From Planctomycetota bacterium (GTDB taxonomy: Bacteria > Planctomycetota > Planctomycetia > Gemmatales > Gemmataceae), in the NCBI GenBank assembly GCA_029777335.1, contig JAKOSN010000169.1, positions 1 through 64,000 of the forward strand: DNA of 64,000 nucleotides, in the 5' to 3' direction. The notes under the pieces are model-generated. The model made no database searches. It had not been told where the DNA came from and saw nothing but the letters and a program-made list of their open reading frames with translations. The position numbers were made by a program, and so were the translations under genes. Of this stretch, positions 52,135 to 61,317 are shown piece by piece; within the stretch, counting starts at the first letter, position 1; the number at the start of each line of letters is the position of its first letter.

Positions 52135-53514
52135 ATGAAAACAGTTCGCATTGGCAATGGGTGCGGTTTCTGGGGCGACAACCTCGATGCCCCGATCCTC
52201 CTCGCCGAGCAGGGACAACTTGATTATCTCACCCTGGAATATCTGGCCGAATTGACGATGTCGATCCTGGCGTTGCAAAAACAGCGCCGACCCGAGACCG
52301 GCTACGCCACCGATTTTCTCGATGTTCTTGAACGGTTGTGTCCGCTGCTCCAGCGCCAGCCGCGGCTCAAAATTGTCACCAATGCGGGGGGGATGAATCC
52401 TCGCGCCTGTGCCCGGCAGGCGCGTCAAATTCTGAACAAGGCGGGGCTGGGCGAGCGGGCCGTCGCTGTGGTTCTGGGCGATGATGTCTCTCCGCACCTG
52501 GACTCTCTGCTGGAGCAGGGATATCGCCTCGCGCACCTTGATAACGGCGTGCCTCTGGCCTCGATCCGGGACCGGGTCGTGAGCGCCAACGTGTATCTTG
52601 GTGCCCAGCCGATTGTGGAGGCACTGCGCCAGGGGGCATCGGTGGTGATCACGGGGCGGGTCGCTGACGCTTCGTTGACACTGGGACCGGCTGTCCATGA
52701 ACTCGGCTGGGGGTGGGAGGAATGGAACCTCCTCGCAGCCGGAACAGTGGCGGGACATTTGATTGAGTGTGGGGCGCAGGTTACGGGCGGGTTGTGGTGC
52801 AACTGGCAGGAAGCGCCCGATCTCGCCAATGTGGGGTATCCGATCGCTGAGATTGATGCCGCGGGGACCGTGCGAATCACCAAGCCGCCGCACACCGGCG
52901 GGGTGGTCAACCACGAAACGGTCGGTGAGCAGCTGCTCTACGAGGTGGGCGATCCCGCCGCCTACCTCACACCCGATGTGATCGCCAACTTCACCACGGT
53001 GGGATTGCGTGAATCCGCGCCCAACGTCGTCGAAATCACCGGGGCACAGGGCGATCCGGCCCCGGAGACGTACAAGGTTTCGATCGCCTATCGCAATGGC
53101 TTCCTGTCAAGTGGTCAGCTGGTGCTCGCGGGTCCGCAGGCGGTTGCGAAAGCGCAGCAATGCGGAGAGATGATCCTGGCTCGTCTGCGTCGCGCCGGAG
53201 TGGTGCCAGAACGCAGTCACGTCGAATGCCTGGGGGCCGGGGCCTGTGGGCCCACAGTCGAGCAGACGCCGTCCGTCGCCCCGGAAATTGTGCTGCGGGT
53301 TGCGGTCCATGATTCACGCCGCGCGGTGGTCGAGCGGTTCACGCGTGAATTTGCTCCGCTGGTGACATCGGGTCCCCCCGGAGTCACCGGCTACGCCACG
53401 GGACGGCCCGCCGTTCGCGAGGTCTTTGCCTACTGGCCAACGCTGATCCCACGTAGAGCAGTCACCCCGGTGGTTCAGATGATCGACGAGAACGGGGGAG
53501 GTAACGACGGATGA
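52135..53514 (+). CDS. AtuA-like protein, N-terminal part (DUF1446)
   Basis: A protein of 459 aa matching the acyclic terpene utilisation AtuA/DUF1446 family: IGNGCGFWGDNLDAP, TNAGGMNPRACA, GRVADASLTLGPAVHE, THTGGVVNHETVGEQL, KVSIAYRNGF. The full AtuA family protein continues into a second domain, which here is a separate gene overlapping by four bases (ATGA at 53511). It is the first gene of a three-gene operon ending in an enoyl-CoA hydratase. Likely acyl-CoA or terpenoid catabolism; activity unknown. Confidence 0.85.
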   Translation: MKTVRIGNGCGFWGDNLDAPILLAEQGQLDYLTLEYLAELTMSILALQKQRRPETGYATDFLDVLERLCPLLQRQPRLKIVTNAGGMNPRACARQARQILNKAGLGERAVAVVLGDDVSPHLDSLLEQGYRLAHLDNGVPLASIRDRVVSANVYLGAQPIVEALRQGASVVITGRVADASLTLGPAVHELGWGWEEWNLLAAGTVAGHLIECGAQVTGGLWCNWQEAPDLANVGYPIAEIDAAGTVRITKPPHTGGVVNHETVGEQLLYEVGDPAAYLTPDVIANFTTVGLRESAPNVVEITGAQGDPAPETYKVSIAYRNGFLSSGQLVLAGPQAVAKAQQCGEMILARLRRAGVVPERSHVECLGAGACGPTVEQTPSVAPEIVLRVAVHDSRRAVVERFTREFAPLVTSGPPGVTGYATGRPAVREVFAYWPTLIPRRAVTPVVQMIDENGGGNDG

Positions 53515-53882
53515 GCACCACGGAACCACTGCGACTGCGTGATATTGCCCATGGGCGGAGCGGAGACAAGGGCAATCACGCCAATATTGCCATCCTCGCC
53601 TACACCGAGGCAGGTTATGCCTGGCTGCGTAAACATTTGACTGCGGAGATCGTCAAAAACTACTTTCGGCTGTTGAATCCCTCGGCGGTGTTGCGTTATG
53701 AGGCGGCCAATCTGAAGGCGCTCAACTTTGTGCTGCTGGACGTGCTTGGTGGAGGAGCGAGCCTTTCACTGCGCACCGATACCCAGGGAAAAACGCTGGC
53801 ACTGGCGCTGTTGCAAATGCCTCTCCAGCAGATGATTGCCGTGGAACCAATGGTGCGGGCTCCGGGGAGAACCGAGCGATGA
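53511..53882 (+). CDS. AtuA C-terminal domain protein
   Basis: A protein of 123 aa. DIAHGRSGDKGNHANIAILAYT and FVLLDVLGGGASLSLRTDTQGK are the marks of the AtuA C-terminal domain, usually fused to DUF1446. It begins inside the stop of the previous gene and its own stop overlaps the next start, both as ATGA. This suggests stoichiometric synthesis of a split protein. Confidence 0.88.
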   Translation: MSTTEPLRLRDIAHGRSGDKGNHANIAILAYTEAGYAWLRKHLTAEIVKNYFRLLNPSAVLRYEAANLKALNFVLLDVLGGGASLSLRTDTQGKTLALALLQMPLQQMIAVEPMVRAPGRTER

Positions 53883-54667
53883 GCGAACCTCTGGTGAATT
53901 ACGAACTGCAAGGCTCCGCGGCGGTTTTGACGCTTAATCGTGCCGACAAGCGCAACGCCCTGAGTCGAGGGCTGATTGAGGCACTCTACGAGGCGTTTAC
54001 CCGAGCGCTCACCGATCACGGGGCACGGTGTGTAATCCTCACGGCGGCGGGCACGGTATTCTGCGCGGGGATGGATCTGGCCGAATTGCAGGAATCCTTG
54101 CAGGCGAGGGTGGAGGAGACGCCGGTCTGGGAGGACGCCCTGCGCCTGGCGAAACTCTACGAGTTAATTTACACCTTGCCAAAGCCAACGATCGCCGCCA
54201 TCAACGGGGCGGCGGTCGCCGGGGGAGCAGGGCTGGTGACCGTCTGCGATCTCGCCCTCGCGGTGCCAACCGCGAAGTTCGGCTATCCCGAGGTGCGGCG
54301 TGGACTGGTGGCGGCCATGGTGATGCCGCATTTGCTTCGTCATGTGGGAGATCGCCTGGGACGCTACCTGCTGCTCACAGGAGAGTTGATCGACGCCGAG
54401 GAAGCCCGGCAAGGCGGACTGATCAACAAGATCGTGCCGGCTGATCAGCTCGTGCCCACGGCGCTGGCCTGGAGTCGTGCCCTGGCCGAGGGCGGGCCGA
54501 ACGCGCTGGCGCGGACCAAGGAGTTGCTCGGGATCTTTTCGCATCAGGCGCTCTCGATGGAAGAAGCGGCGCGGGCCAGTGCCGCTCCACGTCTGACCGA
54601 GGAATGCCGCGAAGGGCTAACTGCCTTCTTCAACAAACAACCCGTCCCGTGGGCGCCACGCGAGTAA
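53879..54667 (+). CDS. Enoyl-CoA hydratase/isomerase family protein
   Basis: A protein of 262 aa with crotonase fold motifs: LNRADKRNALSRGL, oxyanion-hole strand AGTVFCAGMDLAEL, AAINGAAVAGGAGLVTVCDLA and the trimerisation C-terminus. In the Atu pathway the comparable enzyme is isohexenylglutaconyl-CoA hydratase, and in leucine breakdown methylglutaconyl-CoA hydratase, so a branched glutaconyl-CoA is a plausible substrate. Overlaps the AtuA C-terminal gene by four bases. Confidence 0.9.
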   Translation: MSEPLVNYELQGSAAVLTLNRADKRNALSRGLIEALYEAFTRALTDHGARCVILTAAGTVFCAGMDLAELQESLQARVEETPVWEDALRLAKLYELIYTLPKPTIAAINGAAVAGGAGLVTVCDLALAVPTAKFGYPEVRRGLVAAMVMPHLLRHVGDRLGRYLLLTGELIDAEEARQGGLINKIVPADQLVPTALAWSRALAEGGPNALARTKELLGIFSHQALSMEEAARASAAPRLTEECREGLTAFFNKQPVPWAPRE

Positions 54668-54982
54668 GTCAGACGCATCCACGCGCGCAGCGAGTCTTTC
54701 TCGGACCCCGGAGCGACCTCCACCGACGCACGCGCCTCGTTGAGCATCACGTACTTCGCACCCCGGTTCTCAGGGGATGGTATGCGGCGGCATAACACAG
54801 CACCACGAGGAGCAACGTTCCCCAGGGTTTTTTGCCTGACGACGGCGCCTTGCTTTCTCGAGGGAGCAGGTCTTTTGGCAGTGGGAAGGGACGAGTTACT
54901 CTGCTTGCCGCAGAGCAACGCGGCCTGTCAAGAAAGGCAGAGGAGAAGGAAGGTCACAGCCTGCACGGGGGCGGAGGATCGT
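54668..54982. other. Intergenic region with no gene found
   Basis: 315 bases between the hydratase gene and the end of the minus-strand phosphatase gene (convergent). Frames on both strands are shadows or lack start signals. No clear hairpin terminator was found. Confidence 0.5.
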
Positions 54983-56299
54983 TCACGTCGCGGTCCGGCG
55001 AATCACGACGGCGGTCAGATCATCCACCTGGGGAGCGCCGTTGGCAAACTCGCGCGCGGCGCGGTAAATCGTTTGAATCAACTCCGAAGCGGGGAGATGA
55101 TGATTTTGCTCCAGCACCTCGAAGACGCGCTCGACCCCAAAGCGATCCCGTCGCGCATTCGGCCATTCCACAATCCCATCGGTCACAAACAGGAGTAAAT
55201 CGCCGGGTTCGAACACCATCTCCAGCGAAAGTTCGTAGCTCTTGCGCGGCAAAATGCCCAGGGGCAATCCGCTCGTGGGAAGTTCGCGCATCTTTCCCGT
55301 GCTCGCCGAGTAGTGAATCAGCGGTCCCTGGCCAGCGGAGATGTAGGCAAAGCGATGTTCGGAGGGGAGGAGCAGGCCAACGAAAGCGGTCACAAAGCGA
55401 TCATCGGGTAGATCGGTGAACAGCAGGTCGTTCACCAGCGCCAGCACCCGTTCGAGATGCTGGGTCAACGAGAGCGAAGCGCGCAACAGGGCGCGCGATT
55501 CGGCAGCGATCAACGCCGGGCCAATGCCATGCCCGCTGACATCGGCCAGGGTGAAGGCCAGTGCTCCACTTGAGAGCTCTTGAAAGTCGTAAAAATCCCC
55601 ACCGGTTTCGTCAGCGGGTCGATTCCAGCCGGCGATCTCGTAGCCAGGGATATTCGGGGGGCGTCGCGGGAGCAACCCTTGCTGGATCTTGCGGGCCGTC
55701 TCCAGATCCTGTTGCAAACGCCGTTTCTCCTCGCACTCCTCCAGCAGCAACTGTCGTTGCAAGGCCACTCCGGCCTGGGCGCTGAACGTTCGCACCAGTT
55801 CCTCGTCCCAGGCATCGAACTGGCCCGTGCGTTTGTTCAGAACCTGGAGCACGCCGACCACCACGCCGTTCAACCCGAGGAGCGGAGCGCTGAGCATGCT
55901 GCGCGTGCGGAACCCGGTGCGGCGATCGATATCGGGGTTGAAGCGCGGATCGGTGTAGGCATCCGGGACGTTGACGACCTCGCCGGTACGCAACACCTCG
56001 CCAGCGATCCCCCGATGCGCGGCAAAGCGAATCTCGGCATTCCCGGTCGCCACCCGGCTCACCAGTTCGTTGCTTTCCCGATCGTAGAGGAAGATGGTGG
56101 TTCGTTCACAATCAAGGACGCGCAGCGAGGCCTGTTCGATCGCCTGCAACAGGGGCCGCAACTCGGTGGTGGCGGTGAGCTGACAGGAGACCTCCACCAG
56201 GCAAAGCAGATCCGCAACGCGCCGAGCATCGGGATCGGCCAGCGCGGCCTGTACGAGAGGACCACAGAAAGGCGTATCGGCCATGATGGGAGGTCTCAT
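54983..56299 (-). CDS. GAF-domain PP2C (RsbU/SpoIIE-type) phosphatase
   Basis: A protein of 438 aa (433 if the second ATG at 56284 is used; neither has a good Shine-Dalgarno). GAF domain at about 30-185 (TTIFLYDRESNELVSRVATG; ARGIAGEVLRTGEVVNV). A helical linker follows. The C-terminal PPM phosphatase has metal-binding Asp residues in ETGGDFYDF, LADVSGHGIGPAL and FVTDGIVE. Known role of the type: dephosphorylates an anti-sigma antagonist in partner-switching; GAF senses a ligand. The partner genes are not here. Divergent from the Tat gene. Confidence 0.93.
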   Translation of the reverse strand: MRPPIMADTPFCGPLVQAALADPDARRVADLLCLVEVSCQLTATTELRPLLQAIEQASLRVLDCERTTIFLYDRESNELVSRVATGNAEIRFAAHRGIAGEVLRTGEVVNVPDAYTDPRFNPDIDRRTGFRTRSMLSAPLLGLNGVVVGVLQVLNKRTGQFDAWDEELVRTFSAQAGVALQRQLLLEECEEKRRLQQDLETARKIQQGLLPRRPPNIPGYEIAGWNRPADETGGDFYDFQELSSGALAFTLADVSGHGIGPALIAAESRALLRASLSLTQHLERVLALVNDLLFTDLPDDRFVTAFVGLLLPSEHRFAYISAGQGPLIHYSASTGKMRELPTSGLPLGILPRKSYELSLEMVFEPGDLLLFVTDGIVEWPNARRDRFGVERVFEVLEQNHHLPASELIQTIYRAAREFANGAPQVDDLTAVVIRRTAT

Positions 56300-56525
56300 C
56301 CAGAGGTCACTCTTCCGTCGGCGACAGTAGCCCGCCCCAAGGTCTTCGTCAAGTCTTCACGAATGGTTCTCTTTCATGTCTATGGCGCGGGAGGAGAAAT
56401 TCCAGGTAAGGCTCTGGAAGTCCCCTGGAGGACGTGGTATTTTCAGGGAAGACCCTGTGAAGTCGTGTTCCGAATGGCGATTCGGACGGGTCCCCGCCTC
56501 CGCGCCTGCTACACTGGACCGCACC

Positions 56526-57863
56526 ATGCACGATCGCTTCTACCGTCTGTCCCGGCGCAAATTTCTGGCCTCGGCTGCCTCGGCAGCTGCCCTGGGTCTT
56601 TCCTCGGGCGAGGCGAGTCTGGGCGAGGCCGCTCCGCCGAGTCTGAGTTTGACCCGTCCGCCTCGTCCCACCCCCATGGGACGCAAACCGTTGGCGGTCC
56701 TCGCCTCGGTGTATCGCCCTCTCTCGCACGCCTATCACATCGCGGGGCGCTTTCTGCATGGGTACATGTACCATGGCGAGATGCATGTGCCGAAGCATTA
56801 TGTCGCCAGCCTTTATGTCGATCAAAAACCCGATAACGATCTATCACGTGAGATTGGCCGCGAGTTCAAGGTCCACGTGACACGCACCATCGCCGAGGCG
56901 CTCACCGATGGCAGCGGCAAACTCAACGTGGAAGGGATTTTGCTGATCGGGGAGCATGGTAACTATCCGCGCAACGACAAGGGGCAGATCCTCTACCCGC
57001 GCCACGAGTTCATGCAGCAGATCGTCGAGGTCTTTCGCAAGACTGGACAAACCGTCCCCGTGTTCAACGACAAGCACCTGTCGTACAGCTGGGCGCGCGC
57101 CAGGGAAATGGTCGCCTGGTCGCGTGAGCTGAAATTCCCCTTCATGGCCGGATCAAGTTTGCCTGTCACCTGGCGCCGGCCAGAACTGGAGTTGAAACTC
57201 GACAGCCCCATTCAGGAAGGGCTGGTGGCCGCCTACGGTCCCATCGAGGTCTACGGCTTCCACGCCCTGGAGACGTTGCAGGTGATGCTGGAGCGCCGCA
57301 AGGGCGGGGAAACGGGTGTCAAGGCAGTCACCTGTTTGACCGGGAAGGATGTCTGGAAAGCCGGCGATGCGGGGCAATGGAGCTGGGATCTCCTGGAGGC
57401 CGCGCTGCGCCGAAGCGAAAGTGTCAACCCGGGCGATATCCGCAAAAATGTCGGCAGTATCCCCGTGGGGAAGATGCCGAGCACACCAGCGACCGCCTTC
57501 CTGATCGAGTATCGCGACGGCACTCGTGGCACGGTGCTGTTGCTCAACGGGCATCTGCAGGACTTTTGCTTTGCGGGACGTGTGCAGGGCGAGAGCAAGC
57601 CAGCCTCGTGCCTCTTCCATCTGCCACCGCCCCCCGGGGCGCGCTACTTCGATGCCCTGGTCGCCAACATCGAGAAGATGCTCGAAACGGGGAAGCCGCC
57701 TTACCCGGTGGAACGAACCTTGCTCACCAGCGGCCTCCTGGATTTTCTCATGGACAGCCATCATCGCCGGGGTGTCCGGCTCGAGACCCCCGACCTGGAG
57801 ATGCGCTACACCGCTCCCGCCGACAGCGGTTTCATCCGGGGGAGTGTAGCTGCCCATTCATGA
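56526..57863 (+). CDS. Tat-exported protein of unknown function
   Basis: A protein of 445 aa with a twin-arginine signal (SRRKFLASAASAAALG; residues about 8-24). The mature domain opens RKPLAVLASVYRPLSHAYHIAGRFLHGY and has IEGILLIGEHGNYPRNDKGQILYPRHEF and HALETLQVMLERRKGGETGVK. Some wording resembles NAD-type oxidoreductase or hydrolase relatives, but I do not assign a family. The stop overlaps the next gene's ATG. It folds before export, so it may carry a cofactor. Confidence 0.75.
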   Translation: MHDRFYRLSRRKFLASAASAAALGLSSGEASLGEAAPPSLSLTRPPRPTPMGRKPLAVLASVYRPLSHAYHIAGRFLHGYMYHGEMHVPKHYVASLYVDQKPDNDLSREIGREFKVHVTRTIAEALTDGSGKLNVEGILLIGEHGNYPRNDKGQILYPRHEFMQQIVEVFRKTGQTVPVFNDKHLSYSWARAREMVAWSRELKFPFMAGSSLPVTWRRPELELKLDSPIQEGLVAAYGPIEVYGFHALETLQVMLERRKGGETGVKAVTCLTGKDVWKAGDAGQWSWDLLEAALRRSESVNPGDIRKNVGSIPVGKMPSTPATAFLIEYRDGTRGTVLLLNGHLQDFCFAGRVQGESKPASCLFHLPPPPGARYFDALVANIEKMLETGKPPYPVERTLLTSGLLDFLMDSHHRRGVRLETPDLEMRYTAPADSGFIRGSVAAHS

Positions 57864-58342
57864 CCTCTTCTTTCTGGATTCTGTTGCGGCGATTCCTGGT
57901 GATGGCTGCTCTGGTTTTCTGGCAAGGCGGATTCACCTTCTATGCCGGGGTGGTGGTTCCCATTGGCCGTCGCTTGAATGTGGAACATCAGGCGCTGGTC
58001 ACGCAGCGAGTGACCCACTACCTGAACCTTGCGGGAGCCGTCACCCTGATCATCCTCGGCTGGGAGTTTCTCCGCAAAGGCGACCCTTCGTACCGCCGTC
58101 GCCGCTGGCTGTGGCTGCTGCAAGGCGTGATGTTCGCCTGTCTGCTCGGCCTGGTGTTTCTGCATCCTCGGCTGGATGCGCTGATGGCGGAAGTCTCCAA
58201 TCTCGCCGAGCAGCGCCGCGCCATTCGACCCTGGCACGTGGCTTATCTGTGGATCAGCACCGTGCAATGGGGGTGTGCGATCGTGACCGGGATTCTCCTG
58301 CTGGCATCGTGGCGTGCTGAAGATCAGCAACCATCCCAGTGA
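57860..58342 (+). CDS. Small four-helix membrane protein (DUF4149-like)
   Basis: A protein of 160 aa with four hydrophobic segments (about 8-28, 49-68, 83-103, 129-149). The first carries FWQGGFTFYAGVVVPIGRR and the last HVAYLWISTVQWGCAIVTG, a layout seen in DUF4149-like proteins. Starts inside the Tat gene's stop (ATGA), so coupled. Role unknown. Confidence 0.75.
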   Translation: MTSSFWILLRRFLVMAALVFWQGGFTFYAGVVVPIGRRLNVEHQALVTQRVTHYLNLAGAVTLIILGWEFLRKGDPSYRRRRWLWLLQGVMFACLLGLVFLHPRLDALMAEVSNLAEQRRAIRPWHVAYLWISTVQWGCAIVTGILLLASWRAEDQQPSQ

Positions 58343-58378
58343 GGCAGAACCAACAACTCTCGACAATGAGGTGTGGGA

Positions 58379-59488
58379 GTGGCCGATCAACCGGTCGAGG
58401 TGATACTGATCTCCGACAACGCCGACGAACCGCGTCGCCTGGCTGACTTGTTGAACTCTGGCGAACCTGGGCATTTCCACTGTACCTCGATCGCACCGCT
58501 GGAAACGCTGGCTGAACGAGCCCTGGATGCGCATGAGGTGGCGCTTGCCTCGTTTGCCCCCCTTCCTTCGCTGGAACAAACGCAGTCGCTGCGCCGAGTC
58601 GCTGCGGCTCTCCCCCTCGTGGTGCTTGCCGAGGCAGACGATCCGGGCGTAACTCCGCTGCTCCGCCAGCTGAATCTCCCCGCGGTTCTCCCCCGCCAGG
58701 ATGGGCGCTGGCTTCCCCATGCGCTGCGCTGGGCGATGGAGCGACGTCGTCTGGAAGATCGACTCGACCACGCCCAGGGAATGCAGGCGCTCGGACATCT
58801 CTCGCGCGGGCTCGCGCACGAGTTCAACAACCAACTGACCGGGATCATCGGGTATGTGGAGTTGCTGCAGCAAGGTCCGGCCACCGACGACATTCTGGAG
58901 ATGTGTCTGCCCGAAATCTCTCGGGCTTCGCAACGATTGGCCTTTCTCACGCAGGAACTTCGTCTGTTCGGTCGCCGGCAAGCGCGGCCGCGCCTCTTCG
59001 ATCTCAACGACGTGGTGCGTGACCTCGCTCCCGCCCTGACGCGCTGCCTGGAGCCTGCGATTGAGCTTCGGTTGGAACTCGCAGAGAGGCCGTGTCAGCT
59101 TCGCTGCGATCCGTCGTCGCTGGAGACAATCGTGCGTCAGCTGGTGCTGAACAGTCAGGAGGCGATCAACGACCAGGGACACATCCTGCTCCGCACCGAG
59201 ATCCATCAGATTGAAGCCGAACACATGGACCCGGATTTCCCAGGAGCGCCCGGCACCTACGTCGGCCTCCAGGTGAGCGATTCCGGACACGGGATGGAAC
59301 AGGCGGTCCAGCAAGAGATCTTCACCCCGTACTTCACCACCAAGGAACCAGGTTCCGGCGTGGGCCTGGGATTAACGCTGGTCCAAAGCATCGTTCGCCA
59401 GCTGAGTGGACACTTGCGGGTGACGAGTCGCCCAGACGCCGGAACCACCGTGATGCTCTATTTTCCCTCGCCCACCGGCTTGCGCTGA
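58379..59488 (+). CDS. Histidine kinase with degenerate receiver-like N-terminus
   Basis: A protein of 369 aa. GTG at 58379 is chosen over GTG at 58373 because GAGG is seven bases before it. Residues about 5-115 have a receiver-like fold (VEVILISDNADEPRRLADLL) but the phosphoacceptor position reads LASFAPL, with no Asp. The kinase core has the H-box (LAHEFNNQLTGIIGY), N-box (LVLNSQEAIND), G1 (VSDSGHGM) and G2 (GVGLGLTLV). No membrane helix, so a cytoplasmic kinase. A response regulator is not nearby. Confidence 0.9.
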   Translation: MADQPVEVILISDNADEPRRLADLLNSGEPGHFHCTSIAPLETLAERALDAHEVALASFAPLPSLEQTQSLRRVAAALPLVVLAEADDPGVTPLLRQLNLPAVLPRQDGRWLPHALRWAMERRRLEDRLDHAQGMQALGHLSRGLAHEFNNQLTGIIGYVELLQQGPATDDILEMCLPEISRASQRLAFLTQELRLFGRRQARPRLFDLNDVVRDLAPALTRCLEPAIELRLELAERPCQLRCDPSSLETIVRQLVLNSQEAINDQGHILLRTEIHQIEAEHMDPDFPGAPGTYVGLQVSDSGHGMEQAVQQEIFTPYFTTKEPGSGVGLGLTLVQSIVRQLSGHLRVTSRPDAGTTVMLYFPSPTGLR

Positions 59489-59637
59489 GCGGGGCGCCAC
59501 TCGGCATCAGGCAGGCGATACCCGGGAACAGGCTTGTTTCACGCCGCCGTCCAGAGGTTCGCCCCACGACCTGGCACTCTGTATGATGAGAAAATGACCT
59601 CGCGAGATGCTCGACGCTGTCCCTGGAGAGCAAAACC

Positions 59638-61287
59638 ATGCGCATCTGGATCGTTCCCCTCGTTTTGGTTCTGGTGAGTGGGTCAGCGAGGACGAGCGCC
59701 GCCGCAGAACCGAGCGAGTCCGAAAAGGTATTGCAGGCGGTCAAGATTGGCACCGACGGACCGGCGCTGGTGAACTACTTCCGCAAACGAATTCTTCCCG
59801 ATCGCGATCTCGATCGAGTGCATAAACTGATTCGCCAACTGGGCGACGACGACTTCCAGAAACGCGAGCAGGCCAGCGGCGCGCTGCTTGCTTTTGGCCC
59901 CTCGATTGCTCCCCTGCTGCGTCAGGCCGCGACCAGTGCCGATCCGGAGGTGGCCGCCCGGGCACGCGAATGTCTGGACCAGGCCGAACGGACCACCTCG
60001 GTCCCGGTGGTGACAGCCGCCATTCAGGTGCTCGCTCAGCGAAAACCCGAGGAGGCGGTCGAGGTGTTGCTCGGATTTGCACCGATGGCTGAGTCGGAGC
60101 CGGTGCTTGAAGCGCTGCGCGAAGGATTGGCGCAGCTGGCAATCAGCGATAAAAAACCGCATCCGCTTCTGGTGCAGGCATTGACCGATAAAGTACCGCT
60201 CAAACGCGCCCTGGCGAGCGAGGTGCTCTTCCGGGCCGGGGCGCTCGATGTGGCTTCTGCCCAGAAATTCCTCAAGGACAGCGATGTGTCCGTGCGCCTG
60301 CGCATGGCGCTCGCCCTGGTTGAGAGTGAACATCGGGAGACGGTTCCGGCCCTCATCGGTCTGCTCAGCGAGGTGCCTCTGGAACAGGCCTGGACGATCG
60401 AGGATCTGCTGGGGCGGATTGCCGGGGAGCAATCCCCTCCCACGGGGATGACCGCGGATGTCGCCACGCGCAAGCAGGCCCGGGACTTATGGGAGGCCTG
60501 GTGGCAAAAGAATGGGGCGACCGCCAACCTGGTGAAACTCAAGGATCGGGTAGCGAGCCTGGGATTGACGCTGGTCGCTTACAACGAGAACAACGGAACG
60601 AGCAAGGTGGTGGAACTCGGTCGCGATGGCAAGCAGCGCTGGGAACTGGCCAATCTGCAGGGGATTACCACCGCCGAGATGGTCCCTGGCGATCGCATCC
60701 TCATCACCGAGTCGTTCAACAACCGGGTCAGCGAGCGCAATCGCAAGGGGGAGATCGTCTGGCAGAAGCAGATCAATACGCAGCCGCTGGCCTGCCATCG
60801 AGTCCCGGGCAACCGCACCCTGATCGTTTGTCGCAACCAGTTGATCGAGGTGGACGCCAAGGGCGAACAGGTTTTCACGTACAATCGCCCCAACAACGAT
60901 CTGGTCGCGGCGCGCAAACTCAAGAACGGGGAGTACGTGGTGGTCACGCGGCTGGGTCGGATGATGCGCGTGGATGCCAAGGGGAAGGAGGTGAAAACGA
61001 TGACGATTGATCGCACCAATACCTCTTATGTCAACATTGACATCACCCCGACTGGCAATGTGCTCATTCCGACCACGCGCACCTCGCGGGTCGTGGAATA
61101 TGACCCCGATGGCAAGGAAGTCTGGTCAGTCAAGGTGACCTATCCCACCTCGGTGCAGCGCCTGCCCAACGGGCATACCATGATTACCAGCATGACGCAG
61201 CGCAAGTTGATCGAGGTCGACCGCAATGGAAAAACAGTGAACGAGATTACCATCCCTGGGACCCCGCTCTCGGCCCGGCGGCGCTGA
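59638..61287 (+). CDS. Secreted HEAT-repeat plus beta-propeller protein (paralogue)
   Basis: A protein of 549 aa after GGAGAGC; signal peptide MRIWIVPLVLVLVSGSART. HEAT-like helical pairs (about 60-290; LIRQLGDDDFQKREQASGALLAFG and VRLRMALALVES), a LWEAWWQKNG hinge, then a propeller with ERNRKGEIVWQKQ, EVDAKGEQVFTYNRP, EYDPDGKEVWSVK and RLPNGHTMIT. It matches the 35902-37572 protein in domain order, hinge and blade motifs. Followed after 30 bases by a small secreted protein gene. Confidence 0.88.
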   Translation: MRIWIVPLVLVLVSGSARTSAAAEPSESEKVLQAVKIGTDGPALVNYFRKRILPDRDLDRVHKLIRQLGDDDFQKREQASGALLAFGPSIAPLLRQAATSADPEVAARARECLDQAERTTSVPVVTAAIQVLAQRKPEEAVEVLLGFAPMAESEPVLEALREGLAQLAISDKKPHPLLVQALTDKVPLKRALASEVLFRAGALDVASAQKFLKDSDVSVRLRMALALVESEHRETVPALIGLLSEVPLEQAWTIEDLLGRIAGEQSPPTGMTADVATRKQARDLWEAWWQKNGATANLVKLKDRVASLGLTLVAYNENNGTSKVVELGRDGKQRWELANLQGITTAEMVPGDRILITESFNNRVSERNRKGEIVWQKQINTQPLACHRVPGNRTLIVCRNQLIEVDAKGEQVFTYNRPNNDLVAARKLKNGEYVVVTRLGRMMRVDAKGKEVKTMTIDRTNTSYVNIDITPTGNVLIPTTRTSRVVEYDPDGKEVWSVKVTYPTSVQRLPNGHTMITSMTQRKLIEVDRNGKTVNEITIPGTPLSARRR

Positions 61288-61317
61288 GCGCATCCCGATT
61301 CCTCCGAGGAGGCAACG

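Noticed and set aside
54544-54918. A 124-aa minus-strand frame over the end of the hydratase gene
   Set aside because: It overlaps a well-supported crotonase gene in antisense, and the free part has no coding features.
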